Shown here: positions 1-10,465 of the stretch, piece after piece
Position numbering within the stretch: position 1 is the first letter of the stretch
Layout: every line of letters starts with the position of its first letter
Assembly (NCBI GenBank): GCA_037127315.1
Contig: JBBBDQ010000419.1
Coordinates: 6,977,501 to 7,041,500 of the forward strand
Length of the DNA: 64,000 nt
DNA from: Ascarosepion bandense
Taxonomy: Eukaryota > Mollusca > Cephalopoda > Sepiida > Sepiidae
Reading direction: 5' to 3'
Position numbers and translations under genes: made by a program
Notes under the pieces: model-generated
Told to the model about the DNA's origin: nothing
Databases searched by the model: none
What the model saw: only the letters and a program-made list of their open reading frames with translations

Positions 1-901
1 AGAAAATAGTTATAAAGAATTACCAATTCCTAGACATTCTCATAAAAAACAAAAACAATTACATCATCACAAACATTTACCATAAACCCGCAGACATTCA
101 TCAATACCTCCATTTGACATTTTCAAAAGTTGTCTATAATTCATACCCTACTTCCTAGCACGACGAATTTGCCCAATTGTATCTGAAACCCTTCATAAAA
201 TACGTCTAAAAGAAACTACAATAAACATTACAAATAAGAGGATACCCCACCCCACTAATAAACAAGGTTTCCCAACTGGCAGAAGAAGTACCATTAGAAT
301 CTCTCCGGAATAATAAAAAAACATGAAAAAGAAGAAAACATTGTAGCATACGTTTCCACACAATAAAAACAATCTAGAATTATTTACAAAGATCAAAACA
401 CATACAAAAATGAAAAAAATAAAGGAAATCTTAAAGACAGCTAAAATAATTAATAGCAAATACCAACCGCAAAATTTAAAAGACATCCTAACCTCATCAA
501 AATTCGAGCAAAACACAACACAGGGAATCACAAAATTCAACAATTAAGATGTGGGGTATGCAATATAACAATAGAAGGAAAACACTTTAATTTCGAAAAA
601 CGTAGTTTACAGTCTAAAATGCGCAAAAATATACGTGGGGGCGACACAATGCCTGAAGAAAAGAGTAGTCCTGCACAGAAGTAATATCAAACTAGCTAAC
701 AACAGGAAATTGTATGTCTCCCAACATTTACATGAATGCAGTGGAGGTAAATTCAGAGTAATACCTATCTACCAAAATGCAGATTATGAGACACTCATAA
801 TGCAGGAAGAAATATTTATAAAAAATACAATCCTCCCCTCAACAAAGTAATGTGAAAAACCTAAAACAAATACACAGACACACGAAATTCGAAAAAACCC
901 C

Positions 902-902
902 G

Positions 903-949
<47 letters not shown>

Positions 950-965
950 TACACACAGACACACA

Positions 966-1009
<44 letters not shown>
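902..1009. repeat. (CT)n(CA)n microsatellite
   Basis: A CT run passes into CA repeats with occasional CAGA units. It lies between the GIY-YIG part and the end of the Penelope-like remnant. Confidence 0.95.
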
Positions 1010-1011
<2 letters not shown>

Positions 1012-1232
1012 TGAACTGCATGACCCGTATAAAACAATTTTAGAGTATAAAGACGAAATCAAATTCCTCACAGATAAAGAAGTCGCCAGTAGAAATATAA
1101 TGTGAGAGTGTGAAAAAAATCCAGCTCCCACACATAAACCCTCTGACTTATCTATTTATCTATTTATACACGATATCTTGGCCACCAGAAAAGCAAACGG
1201 ATCCCTATATATGAAGTCACAAGTTTATTCGC

Positions 1233-1261
1233 CTGAAGAGAGTCAACTTTAGACTCGAAAC
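1233..1261 (+). ncRNA. Hammerhead-like ribozyme core in Penelope tail
   Basis: CTGAAGA (1233-1239) is followed by GAGTC (1240-1244), a 7-nt loop, the perfect complement GACTC (1252-1256), and GAAAC (1257-1261). This has the order and spacing of the hammerhead core (CUGANGA, stem II, GAAA). It lies downstream of, and in the same orientation as, the GIY-YIG fragment. Decayed relatives occur near 34730 (minus) and 35240 (plus). Stems I and III were not resolved, so this is a structural call only. Confidence 0.5.
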
Positions 1262-1324
1262 CCGTGTAGCGTCACAAATGCCATTATGGACACTCAATGT
1301 ATCATACAAGAAGCAATTAATATA

Positions 1325-1325
<1 letters not shown>

Positions 1326-1370
<45 letters not shown>
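1326..1370. repeat. (TAA)n at left edge of LINE insertion
   Basis: About 15 TAA units. They match the (TAA)-rich position in the related palindromic copy at 34773-34841, so they are native to the host repeat and not part of the inserted LINE. They may have expanded on insertion. Confidence 0.9.
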
Positions 1371-1371
<1 letters not shown>

Positions 1372-1380
1372 TACAAGATA

Positions 1381-2037
1381 TCGCCCGTCATCATCAACAT
1401 CAACATCAATTTCATCAAACAGTGCATGTCTATATGGAAAACAACCCTTTACCTCAATCATATAAATGGAACCGATAAGTCTGATGAAATAAACATCAAA
1501 AGAGGTATATTTCAAGGTGATTCTTTATCTCCCTTACTATTCTACATATCATTAATAGCACTAACCAGTCAACTTAATAAGACAGAATGTGGTTATAAAA
1601 TAGGCCAAAAGAAAATAAGCCATCTATTTTACATGGATGACTTAAAGTTATATGCTAAGAATGATAATGAGCTGGAAGGTCTTCTGCAAACTGTAAAATG
1701 CTTCAGCGAAGACATTGGAATGAAATTTAATTTGAATAAATGTGCTAAAGCTACAGTTTTACGTGGATCAATACAAGAAACATCCTCAATTAGCCTAGAC
1801 CCTGCTGTAACAATAAAAGAATTGAAACCAGAAGAAGCTTATAAATACCTAGGTGTAAATGAGAGCGAAAACATTCACCATAAAAAAATGAAAGAAATAG
1901 TGCGTAAAGAGTACTATAGAAGGCTACGAATGATATTAAAAACTGAATTAAATTCACAGAATAGAGTTATGGCCATTAATAGCCTTGCAATCCCAGTTGT
2001 TTCCAATTTTTTTATTTTTAAAGCTTCAACATCTTAA
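1381..2037 (+). pseudogene. LINE reverse transcriptase fragment (palm to thumb)
   Basis: This is the reverse transcriptase part of the R4/Dong-like element. An open frame runs from about 1381, with the first ATG at 1426. RT motif B reads GIFQGDSLSPLLFYISL near 1507. The catalytic motif C is YMDD at 1630-1641, so the second and third aspartate positions are intact. The thumb region follows with KYLGVNE and a basic helix (RKEYYRRLRMIL). The fingers and the first catalytic aspartate are missing through 5' truncation. A frameshift between about 2005 and 2031 separates this part from the next ORF, since NILNWTLNDIRRMDAK resumes in another frame immediately before 2064. No promoter is visible. It would act in the nucleus in target-primed reverse transcription if it were intact. 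Confidence 0.85.
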
Positions 2038-2063
2038 ACTGGACTCTAAACGACATCAGGCGA

Positions 2064-3200
2064 ATGGATGCTAAAACAAGAAAGCTTCTTTCTAAGCATA
2101 GGATGCATCACCCAAAGGCTGATGTAGACCGTCTATACATACCCCGTAAAGAAGGTGGAAGGGGTCTTATTCAGCTGGAATTGTCATACAAGACAACAAC
2201 TATTGGCTTACTAACATACATAGAAACAACAAAGGATTGGATGATACAATTAGTAAGGCAACATGAAGAAAGAAAGAAAAAATATTCAATAATAAAAGAA
2301 GGCAGTAAATACAAACAAGAATTACAGTTAGTAGATTCTGTAGAAAAGCAAAACAGTAGCCAAGAACCAACTATTGCGGCAAAAAATATGAAAATGAAAG
2401 CCAAAGATAAAGCTCTTGAAAAGATGAAACAGCGCTGGCAAGACAAACCTCTGCATGGCCAATATCCAGTACGTGCCAATAAATCCAATGTTGACAAAGT
2501 TAATACTCATCGATGGTTACGTGCATCTGGATTAAAGTCTGAAACTGAAGGATTTATACTTGCAGCACAAGACCAAAGTCTTTTCACGAGAAACTTTCAG
2601 GCAAATATTATGCATAATAATATGGATCCAAAATGCAGGTTTTGTGATAAACACCAAGAAACAATAGACCACCTAATCTCAGGCTGTTCTGTGCTTGCCC
2701 CAAACGAATATAAAAATCGCCACGATAGAGTTGGGCAATATTTACATTGGGCAATGTGCAAACATTATGGAAAAGCTGTAAACAAACACTGGTATGAACA
2801 TCATCCAGCACCGGTTACAGAAATAGAAGATGTAACCATTCTATGGGATTACACCATCTACACAGACAGAAAAATTGAAGCAAACAGGCCAGACATTATT
2901 GTTAAAAACCAGAAGGAGAAAACTTGTCTATTAATTGATATGGCTTGTCCAGCGGATTGTAACATAGCAATCAAGGAATTTGAAAAACTGTCAAAATATA
3001 AAGACCTGGAAATTGAAATAGAAAAAATGTGGAAATTGAAAACAAGAGTTGTGCCAGTGATAGTAGGTGCACTTGGAATGATAAAAAATGGAACAAAACA
3101 ACACATTGAAAGAATCCCTGGAAACCCCAGCTTAAGAGATATACAAAAAATTGTCTTATTAAGTACAGCCCACACACTAAGGAAAACGTTATCTATGTAA
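2064..3200 (+). pseudogene. LINE C-terminal domain: CCHC knuckle and restriction-like endonuclease
   Basis: This 378-codon open frame continues the RT ORF after one frameshift. It begins with the conserved linker (RLYIPRKEGGRGLIQLE). It has a CCHC knuckle, CRFCDKHQETIDHLISGC, at about residues 191-208. A restriction-like endonuclease core follows, with RPDIIV (codons near 2887) and LLIDMACP (near 2931) as the PD..D part. It ends at a normal stop at 3198-3200. In R2-type elements this nuclease nicks the target to prime reverse transcription. The long intact frame suggests relatively recent insertion. There is no sign of host domestication. Confidence 0.85.
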
Positions 3201-3334
3201 TGCTGGGGATGATAGGGAGGATAGAAAAACATGAAATGGAGTCATAACAACACGCCACTACCTGCCTTAGGTCTCCCCGCAGACTTGGTTGGTAGTGAGA
3301 CCAATGCAGAAATCTAAATATGATGAAAAATGAC

Positions 3335-3400
3335 ATAATAATAATAATAATAAGAGATCTGCACTTTAAAGAAAACGTTCACGGTTTCTCGTACTTTTAA
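3335..3400 (+). mobile_element. Right ATA tract and continuation of Penelope tail
   Basis: An ATA tract (3335-3352) is followed by sequence matching the part that follows the TAA tract in the palindromic copies at 34773-34860 and 35322-35380 (gcactttaaagaaaacgtt, then cacggtttctcg). This shows the LINE sits inside one older repeat. Confidence 0.7.
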
Positions 3401-3402
3401 TG

Positions 3403-3441
<39 letters not shown>

Positions 3442-4094
3442 TTAAAATATGTGAAAAACTACAAAGTATTACGAAATTGTACATTTTCACAAGGTTACGC
3501 TTAAATTGCCAACAGTTGATATCATGATGGATCATGTAATTTAAAACATGTATATGTAGGCAGCATATCTCAGTTCACAAACCTGTTTCATTGTATAATA
3601 TAGATATAATATATCTACTTACTTTATTCTATTTTTTAATAGTTGTCTAAACATTTTGTTGATGTTAATATAAAATTCATGAAGGCATCGGATTTTCTTT
3701 TAAATGCAACTACCTTCAGTCATTTCCAGTATCATCTTCAGGGATAAAGACAAACTTATTGTACATGCGATAACATTTGCATTCCATTGTGATGGTGACT
3801 TTTAAAAACTTGCGCGAAGTGCGCTTTGTAATTATTTGAAAATTTAAATTTTTTCCGTTGTATCTTTTGAATTCTCTTACATTGACACCATCAGGGAGTT
3901 GATCGGAAATTGGTAGAAATGTAAATTAGCATTAAATGTTATATGCACTAAAAACACTTGCTTGGGATGAATTAATTAAAAAAATATTCTTAATAAATTT
4001 AGTTGACTGTTGGTTTGTTGATTTTGACATAGAGAGCCTAAAGAACTTGAAGATTTTGTGTTTCCATTTTTTTATTTTTAAATTTAATTTTTTT
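3401..4094. other. Unassigned AT-rich sequence
   Basis: It begins with a (TA)n run at 3403-3439. A CATCTTCAGGGATAA stretch near 3731 resembles the apex of the foldback at 9660, but no complete core is present. No gene was seen. Confidence 0.6.
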
Positions 4095-4315
4095 TTATTC
4101 AACCCAAACAAATAGAAGCCGACTCAGGGGATTACAGTAATAAAGAAATTCAGAGGATGTCGAAGAAAGGATAAGAGATAAATGAAAATCAAGTATATAA
4201 AAGATGGCAATTGACGTTGCATTTAAACTTTTGGAGATTGTAGCTATAAGGGAAGCAAGCAAACGGAAGGAAGCTCCACATACAGGAAGTGCAAGAAAAC
4301 GAACTGCTAAAAAAA
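4095..4315 (-). mobile_element. LINE A 3' fragment
   Basis: TTCAACCCAAACA at 4098 is the degraded minus-strand 3' terminus of LINE A. The GGCAATTGACGTTGCATTTAA stretch (two pieces) and the CACAT..GGAAGTGC..GAAA block are typical of its last ORF codons. No open frame remains. Confidence 0.65.
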
Positions 4316-4527
4316 AAATTAATAATATGGTGTAACATATTGGTGTTTATATATTCCTCATCAACATCCAGGACTCTTTTGCAGCTCATCAGTGTGGCTA
4401 GACATCCACTTGCTTCTGGCCGAATTCGAAACTCGACTGATTTGGTGTCAGTCGGAATCGCTAATCCCTAAGACATAGGTGCATGGTATCAGAGAGGGGA
4501 AATTTTAGCGTGTTATATATAGACGGT

Positions 4528-4529
<2 letters not shown>

Positions 4530-4598
<69 letters not shown>

Positions 4599-4925
4599 TA
4601 TATATATATTAATTGTTTAAATTTTAATTTCAATGTTTTAACATATATATATTTAGAGAAATTAATAAATATGCATATGAAAATACGCGCATATAGGTAT
4701 TGAAAAACAGTGCTCAATGCAGTATAGACAGATATATTAATTATGCATATAAAAAATACACATTATTGCACAAATCGGACCTTCATGCGCTATGCAATAT
4801 CTATCTATCAATCTATCTATCTATCTATCTATCTAAATAGGCTTCAGTCTATCTATCTATCTATCTATCTATCTCTCACTCTCTCTCTCTTTCTCTTTGT
4901 CACTCTCTCTCTGTATATATAAATC

Positions 4926-4965
<40 letters not shown>

Positions 4966-4980
4966 AAGAGTGTTAAATAA
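4530..4980. repeat. Microsatellite block: (CA)n, (TA)n, (TATC)n, (CT)n, (GA)n
   Basis: (CA)n runs from 4532 to 4596 with (TA)n after it. (ATCT)n occupies about 4800-4875, (CT)n 4876-4912, and (TA)n then (GA)n 4925-4967. Confidence 0.95.
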
Positions 4981-5285
4981 ATCAGTTAAGTGTCATACGT
5001 GATACACATTTGGGCGATCATATCTTGAAAGAAACTTAACTGACTGGGCAGAACATTTTTCTGCAGTAGAATGCCATTACTTTCTCCGGTAGACTGGTTA
5101 CCAACCAAGGCTATAGAACCCAATCTGTTCTGCTATTAAACCCAGATCTGGAGAGAGAAGTGATAGATTAATCCCTTTCCGAAGATATTTGCGAGTAATT
5201 GAATGCAGCGAATTTAACTGGATTTCGAACTTGGCTCTCCAACTTTTTGTTTCGAACCGATATCCAATGCACCATAACGGATACA
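4981..5285 (-). mobile_element. tRNA-derived SINE S1
   Basis: S1 in sense orientation starts with a tRNA-like part (GGTGCATTGGATATCGG as box A, GAGTTCGAATTCC as box B). It continues through a conserved body and ends with the GAGACATGATCGCCCAAGCG tail and CACTTAACTGACTG. This copy is full length, minus strand and diverged. Confidence 0.8.
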
Positions 5286-5464
5286 TGAACTCATAGTTCA
5301 TAATATGCACTTTGTGATTGAGTAGTACGTGAAACTCCGAGTCGTGCCTTATACGTAGGATAATATGCATGTTTATTAATATGTACTTAATGGCTCTGTT
5401 ATATTACAGTGAGCAGTGTTCTATTAACAACTGATAAATATTTATATGTCGGTGTGCTGCTGCG

Positions 5465-5466
5465 TG

Positions 5467-5511
<45 letters not shown>

Positions 5512-5545
5512 ACACACATATATATATATATTTGTAGAGAGAGTC
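5465..5545. repeat. (CA)n then (TA)n microsatellite
   Basis: About 25 CA units are followed by a short TA run. Confidence 0.95.
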
Positions 5546-5590
<45 letters not shown>

Positions 5591-5659
5591 TGAATAAAAT
5601 GGAATAGCTAGCTAACCACATAGATAGATAGATAGATAGATAGATATAAACAAACTGAG

Positions 5660-5690
<31 letters not shown>

Positions 5691-5713
5691 GATAGATATG
5701 AACAAACCTCTGT

Positions 5714-5749
<36 letters not shown>

Positions 5750-5759
5750 TGAACAGACT

Positions 5760-5797
<38 letters not shown>

Positions 5798-5843
5798 TGA
5801 ACAAACCTCTGTGATAGATAGATAGATATGAACAAACCTCTGT

Positions 5844-5875
<32 letters not shown>

Positions 5876-5885
5876 TGAACAGACT

Positions 5886-5939
<54 letters not shown>

Positions 5940-6036
5940 TGAACAAACCTCTGTGATAGATAGATAGATAGATAGATAGATATGAACAAACCTCTGTGAT
6001 AGATAGATAGATAGATAGATATGAACAAACCTCTGT

Positions 6037-6076
<40 letters not shown>

Positions 6077-6087
6077 TAAACAAACTG

Positions 6088-6116
<29 letters not shown>
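5545..6116. repeat. Punctuated (GATA)n satellite
   Basis: GATA runs are interrupted at intervals by two spacer types, GAACAAACCTCTGTGATA and GAACAGACTAAGATA, plus AAACAAACTGAGATA. Long open frames across it (YLSIYLSI) are artefacts of the repeat. Confidence 0.95.
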
Positions 6117-6118
<2 letters not shown>

Positions 6119-6780
6119 GAGGTGTATGAATAAGAAGTTTTATCTTAGAATAAAAAAGTACTTAATTTCTCTCTTGTTTTTGGCTGTATATATTTGTAAG
6201 TCGTTTTCAGAAATATGTACACTTGTTCTTGCTTCTTATTTTTACGTTTCATTTGTTCCCCTGTTGACTGTCTATGTCACTTTCAGTATGTCTCGTGGGG
6301 CCTGTCATACTTGAATTGCTCATTATAAAGACCAGAAATGAAGCAAAACAAACATTCAAGGGAAACGCACTAATCTCATTGTAGCATACCAATATTTTTT
6401 TTTTCATGAACAATTCTTTCATCTTTAAGTAACCAAGATGTTCTTTAAAGTGAAATGTTCCTCATTTTTTTTTTTGTTTTTATTAAGTTTATGGTTCAAC
6501 ATTCAGTAAGAGACATTTTAGCATTTTTTAAAACCCCGGAACATCTCTGTGGAAATTTAACCGAAATATTTGTATTATTTTCTTTTTTCTTTGCTCTGAC
6601 CTTTTTGGTTATCTACTCCAATAATATTTTATCTCTGTAACGAAATAATTCGTCCCTGTTGTGCATTCTTTTTCTTGGTTAAACGTTATATTTTTTGGCT
6701 TTGCAAGTACTGATGATATCAACTATTGTCGGCAAATTAGAATAGCGAATGATGCCTTCTAAACGCTTAACAAAGAAAGA
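6117..6780. other. Unassigned sequence
   Basis: Short open frames of about 60 codons are present on the plus strand, with no recognisable domain, splice context or repeat family. Confidence 0.5.
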
Positions 6781-7150
6781 GTAATATGTAGTCCTACAGA
6801 AGGATTCTGAGGATACCATATACCGAAGTGAGCAACGATAAGATTTTGGAGAAGATGGAAAAGGAAAGGAAACTAATACTTCACATCAAGAAAAGACAGT
6901 TGAAGCTCACGGGAAATGAGATGAGGATGGAGGGCTTGGAGAATCTGATACTCAGAGGTCAGATATAGGGAAAGACAGACAGAGAAAAAGCACCGCGTAA
7001 CATACTTGAAAGGCTTGAGCAAGTAGATAACAGAGCGGGTTTTGCTTTGGGTAACAGGAGAAAGCGTGCTAAGAACCACTAGAGATAGGGAGATGTGGAT
7101 GGCCATGATCGCCTACGTCCTGGAGGGACACGGCCCATAGAAGAAGAAAA
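6781..7150 (+). mobile_element. LINE B (RTE-like) 3' end
   Basis: Broken frames read the end of an RTE-type ORF2, in the order FYRRMLR-like, SNDEVLE-like, RQLK, LENLILR. The typical end follows: GGCCATGATCGCCTACGTCC, then a GAA-rich tail. Confidence 0.8.
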
Positions 7151-7453
7151 GTTATAAATAAGTAAACAATATTGAGAAGAAATTATAACGTAGTTATAAA
7201 ATGGGGGATCTATTCTATATTATAATAAACATATAAACTGATGCCCCACTACTAATACATAGAAGACCACAAAACAGTGAGACTCACCAGGAATCAATGC
7301 AGGCATAGAGCTTAGCTCGGAAACTAGGAAGTGAACAAACGCTATTCACCCAGAAAAAAAGAAAGGAAATTTATGGAACTTCCCAATATATTGGTGCTCG
7401 TTTTTGTAGAAATACCAGATTTTATAGAAATATTTGCTATGATTGGTATATTG

Positions 7454-7510
7454 CTGTGTGTGTGTGCGCGCGCGCGTGTGTGTGTGTGCGCGCGCGCGCA
7501 TGTGTGTGTA
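7454..7510. repeat. Alternating (TG)n(CG)n tract
   Basis: Strict purine-pyrimidine alternation with two CG blocks inside TG repeats. Confidence 0.9.
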
Positions 7511-7547
7511 TTAGAATTTGCCTTTCTGCATATATGGTTTTGATGAG

Positions 7548-7790
7548 TGTATTCAGTCATTTAAGTGCCAAACGAGAAACATGCTTTGGCAATCATATTT
7601 CAAGAAATACATGACTGACTGGGCAGAAGATTTTCACACACTAGATTGCCATTTCTTTCTGCAGTAGACTAGTTGCCAACCAAGGCTATTTAACTTATAG
7701 CTGGAGGAAGAAGGGACGGATTCACGCCTTTTCCTTAAATATTCCATGTAAAAATCTTGCTGCGTTCAGTGCATAGGTGCATCCAATAGG
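7548..7790 (-). mobile_element. SINE S1 (diverged)
   Basis: A tail block similar to CAGTCATTTAAGTGCC and the GACTGACTGGGCAGAAGA block are readable. The tRNA-like end is strongly decayed. Confidence 0.65.
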
Positions 7791-7861
7791 CCAGCAAATA
7801 CGGCAAAAAATTTTAAGTCTAAAATACGGTAAATCTTGACTTTTTTAAGTCTTTCTTGCAT

Positions 7862-8045
7862 AGCCCGGTTGGGGTAATGGATTGAAAAAAAAAACCGAAG
7901 AGCCGAGTCGAATTTATTGCATTCACCCACGTGCTAATAAGCTTGGGAAACGTACGAATCTTTCTATTCTCCCCCAGCTATGGATAAATAGCAGAACAGA
8001 CTAGGTTCTATAGCAACAGTTGGCACAGTAAGAATTGGCAACTTT
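7862..8045 (+). mobile_element. SINE S1 (diverged, 3' truncated)
   Basis: It has a box-A-like GGTTGGGGTAATGGATTG, then GAAGAGCCGAGTCGAATTT and the body to GTTGGCA. It faces the copy at 7548-7790, giving an imperfect inverted pair. Confidence 0.6.
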
Positions 8046-8049
8046 TCGG

Positions 8050-8975
8050 GAAGCAGCCGGTGCAATCCGCCCAGGGTGAATACTGCCACAAGTAAGTAAC
8101 TTTACTTCTTTCTTTTTCTTACTCTCGTACAACACCACACCCTACTGCCTTGAGTGGCTCTTGGGCTATGTATTGAACATTATATAAAAAAAAACAAAGT
8201 ATAAAGAATGGTCGAGGGAAAATAGAGAAGTGGAAGTTAAGCTACAAGATGCTGAAAGAAACAAAAATCGAATTGCTTTCTCTTCATAACATGGACCAGC
8301 AATAGCGTGTGTGTTCATCCCTCTCCACATTCGACCCTTGCGTGTCAGAAGAGGTTCAGTTCCTGTAGTAGCCGACACTGCTCTGACGACGGATCCAATT
8401 TGTCATTGTCCAAGTGTTTATTGTACGGTGTGAATAGCGATGACTGGCCGACGTCAACGAGAAATATTTGCCAGCCACAAGTGGAAAGCAGAGACGTCCC
8501 TCTCTCTCTTTCGTAAAGTACTCCGCCTCTTTACTCAGGAATTATTTAGGCGAAGGGCTAAGAACAATAAGACATGAGAAGAGAAATAGAGAGAGACTTT
8601 ATCGGAGAAGAAGTCCAGAGCTCAAGTGGATTGAAGGCACAAGTGGAGAGATAAGAAAATATATCGTCTTGGGTGTTCTTTTATAAAAAAAAAAGAAAAA
8701 AAAAACGAAATACGTAGAGAATTAAAATAACGTTTTACAAAAAGTGAGTCGGCATCTAGTTTTCTGCATGACATATTGTAGAGATTTCAAGAAAAATCGT
8801 GTCTTTGAACGAACAAGGAGATTTTTTCAAAGTATTAGTTGTGTAACGATATATTACAATTAGTTTAGTGTTACTTAATTCAAAGGAAGGAATTTAAAAA
8901 GGCTTTTTGGAAATCGAGGGATTTAGAATTTAAAATGTTTGTCAGCCACTACAACACGCTTAGTTCAGACTGATT
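8050..8975. other. Unassigned sequence
   Basis: Open frames of up to about 72 codons overlap on several frames. None has a recognisable domain. An A-rich stretch lies at about 8685-8710. Confidence 0.5.
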
Positions 8976-8977
<2 letters not shown>

Positions 8978-9040
<63 letters not shown>

Positions 9041-9060
9041 TATATATATATATATATATT
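8978..9060. repeat. (CA)n(TA)n microsatellite
   Basis: About 27 CA units, followed by a TA run. Confidence 0.95.
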
Positions 9061-9204
9061 TTAAGGGGTGATATAGTTATAGGTAAACGTGCTCACTATC
9101 TGGGATCGAGTGTTTGCAAATATAAAAGTCGACACTAATCCATTTGTAGACATCTCCTCAGACACATTTGATATATTCTGAATATATACTGTTAAAGGTT
9201 CTGT

Positions 9205-9440
9205 AATATATCGTCGTGGTGCAGTGGATATTGGCTCAGTACGAGAAATCAGACAGCCGAGTTCAAATTTCAGTTGAATTCGTTGCATTCACACGCGCAA
9301 ATAACCTTGGGAAAGGTCTCTTCTTCCTCTAGCTATGGACTAAATAGCAGTACAGATTGGGTTATAAAGCCTTGGTTGGCAATCAGTCCACCGCAGAAAG
9401 TAATGGCAATCTACTGCAGGAAAATGTTTTGAAATGGGGG
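9205..9440 (+). mobile_element. SINE S1
   Basis: Box A (GTGGTGCAGTGGATATTGG), box B (GAGTTCAAATTTC) and the body to CTACTGCAGG are present. The distal tail is missing. Confidence 0.8.
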
Positions 9441-9660
9441 AATAGAAAAACGTGAAGAAAAAATGTTTTTCTTTAATTCATGTCACCCATAATATATGTG
9501 CATAGTCTTCATAATATTTCTCCGTTACAGTTCTGACGAGTGGGGAGGAAACCGGTCGACTGTTATTATATTGTTTTAATGTTTGGCATATCCGATCTTA
9601 TTTTCTAAACATATATTGTTAAATATAACGGACAACAAATGTCTATTATGTTTATCGTAT

Positions 9661-10195
9661 TTTGGCTTTAATTTCAGGTGAAATGAAGACAAAAACTGTC
9701 CAAAATTCGGAAATTTTTTATTATGCTGGATCTAAGCTTTCGGCTCACATCAGCCATCTTCAGTGAGTTTACAGGGATAAGACATCCACCATCAAAGATG
9801 ATATAATCTTGTGTTGATATAAAACATTGCTATGCGATCATAACAGTCACCGAATAGCAAATGCAGTTCATAAATTTGTAATGCAGTTCCATGATATCAT
9901 ACCGCATGAGAGACCAAAATGTTCACAGAACCATATGTCTAAATGCAATGTAATGTGTTGTGACAAGATTGAAATATGATTTTATTAAGTGTGGGTTGTT
10001 TTGATTTAATGTTGGTGGCCTCCCATATCTGAAGGTTCATTTTACTCTGTGTATATATCAGTATTATTGTGTTATCGAATAAAATATGTCAAATATTACC
10101 GACATGGTTATGCGTTTTTAGACCCAGCATAAAAAAAAAATAACCAAATGTTGAACAATTTTTGTCTTTATTTTCACCTGAAATTAAAGCCAAAA
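9661..10195 (-). mobile_element. Foldback element P3 with hammerhead-like core
   Basis: The left arm 9661-9736 and right arm 10118-10195 are imperfect inverted repeats of about 75 bp. They share TTTGGCTTTAATTTCAGGTG and a TTATGCTGG block. The roughly 380-bp centre has no coding signal. Next to the left arm the minus strand has CTGAAGA - hairpin - GAAAG (9737-9763). Confidence 0.65.
9737..9763 (-). ncRNA. Hammerhead-like core
   Basis: The minus strand reads CTGAAGA, T, GGCT, GATGTG, AGCC, GAAAG. Stem II has 4 perfect pairs with one extra T before it. Weaker than the copies at 1233 and 44807. Confidence 0.35.
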
Positions 10196-10254
10196 GGCGA
10201 TTATTAGAAAGGCTCATGATCAATCATAATAGACATTTATTAAACAATATTTTT

Positions 10255-10465
10255 TTAATCATATCACCCCGAGGAAGGTGGTAACACCACTGATGTGCAG
10301 AGGCTACGTAAGAGTGAAAACATTAGAAAAGAGAAAGCACGGAAATCACATCCTAAACAGGGAACAAGGGATGAGCCTCTACACCTGTTCAATAGACGTG
10401 GGTGGAGTGTGAACCGGGCGATGGTTTAGTCTATCTGCTGCCTCGATACACTAAATATACAAATA
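10255..10465 (-). mobile_element. LINE A-like 3' end joined to a second repeat
   Basis: CATATCACCCCGAGGAAGG is a LINE A-type 3' terminus. It joins a block (CCTAAACAGGGAACAAGGGA ... CCTGTTCAATAGACG) that recurs twice at 57918-58218. It lies directly left of the mariner. Confidence 0.6.

Larger units (their letters stand above)
1..1325 (+). mobile_element. Penelope-like retroelement remnant (RT C-terminus, GIY-YIG endonuclease, 3' tail)
   Basis: Three plus-strand frames give consecutive Penelope-type protein pieces. FLDILI starts at 27 and IYHKPADIHQYL lies at 75-110. LARRICPIVSET follows after a frame change at about 155. A stretch rich in lysine around 419-540 precedes a CGVC knuckle at about 550. 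The GIY-YIG part reads IYVGATQCLKKRV at 629-667, then LHRSNIK and a SQHLHEC-F-IPIY pattern to 850. At least three frame breaks and an internal (CT)n(CA)n expansion at 902-1009 make it inactive. An open stretch ending at a stop near 1104 may be the extreme C-terminus. These motifs are known of Penelope-like elements, which pair an RT with a GIY-YIG nuclease. The 5' part lies outside the window. The element appears to continue at 3353-3400 beyond a LINE insertion. Confidence 0.8.
1371..3334 (+). mobile_element. 5'-truncated R4/Dong-like (REL-endonuclease) non-LTR retrotransposon
   Basis: The body between two TAA/ATA tracts encodes the C-terminal half of a single-ORF LINE and a short 3' UTR (3201-3334). 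It lacks the N-terminal zinc fingers and the RT fingers. Elements of the R2/R4/NeSL group carry a restriction-like endonuclease after the RT. Dong is known to insert in TAA repeats, which agrees with the flanks here. Clade assignment is inferred from motif order and target, not from a tree. Confidence 0.75.

Noticed and set aside
193..543. 116-codon minus-strand hydrophobic frame
   Set aside because: It is the antisense of the Penelope-like coding region on the plus strand.
5544..6083. 179-codon and 138-codon frames (YLSIYLSI repeats), and similar frames at 43391-43816
   Set aside because: They arise from (GATA)n read in phase. No signal peptide logic, no flanking gene structure.
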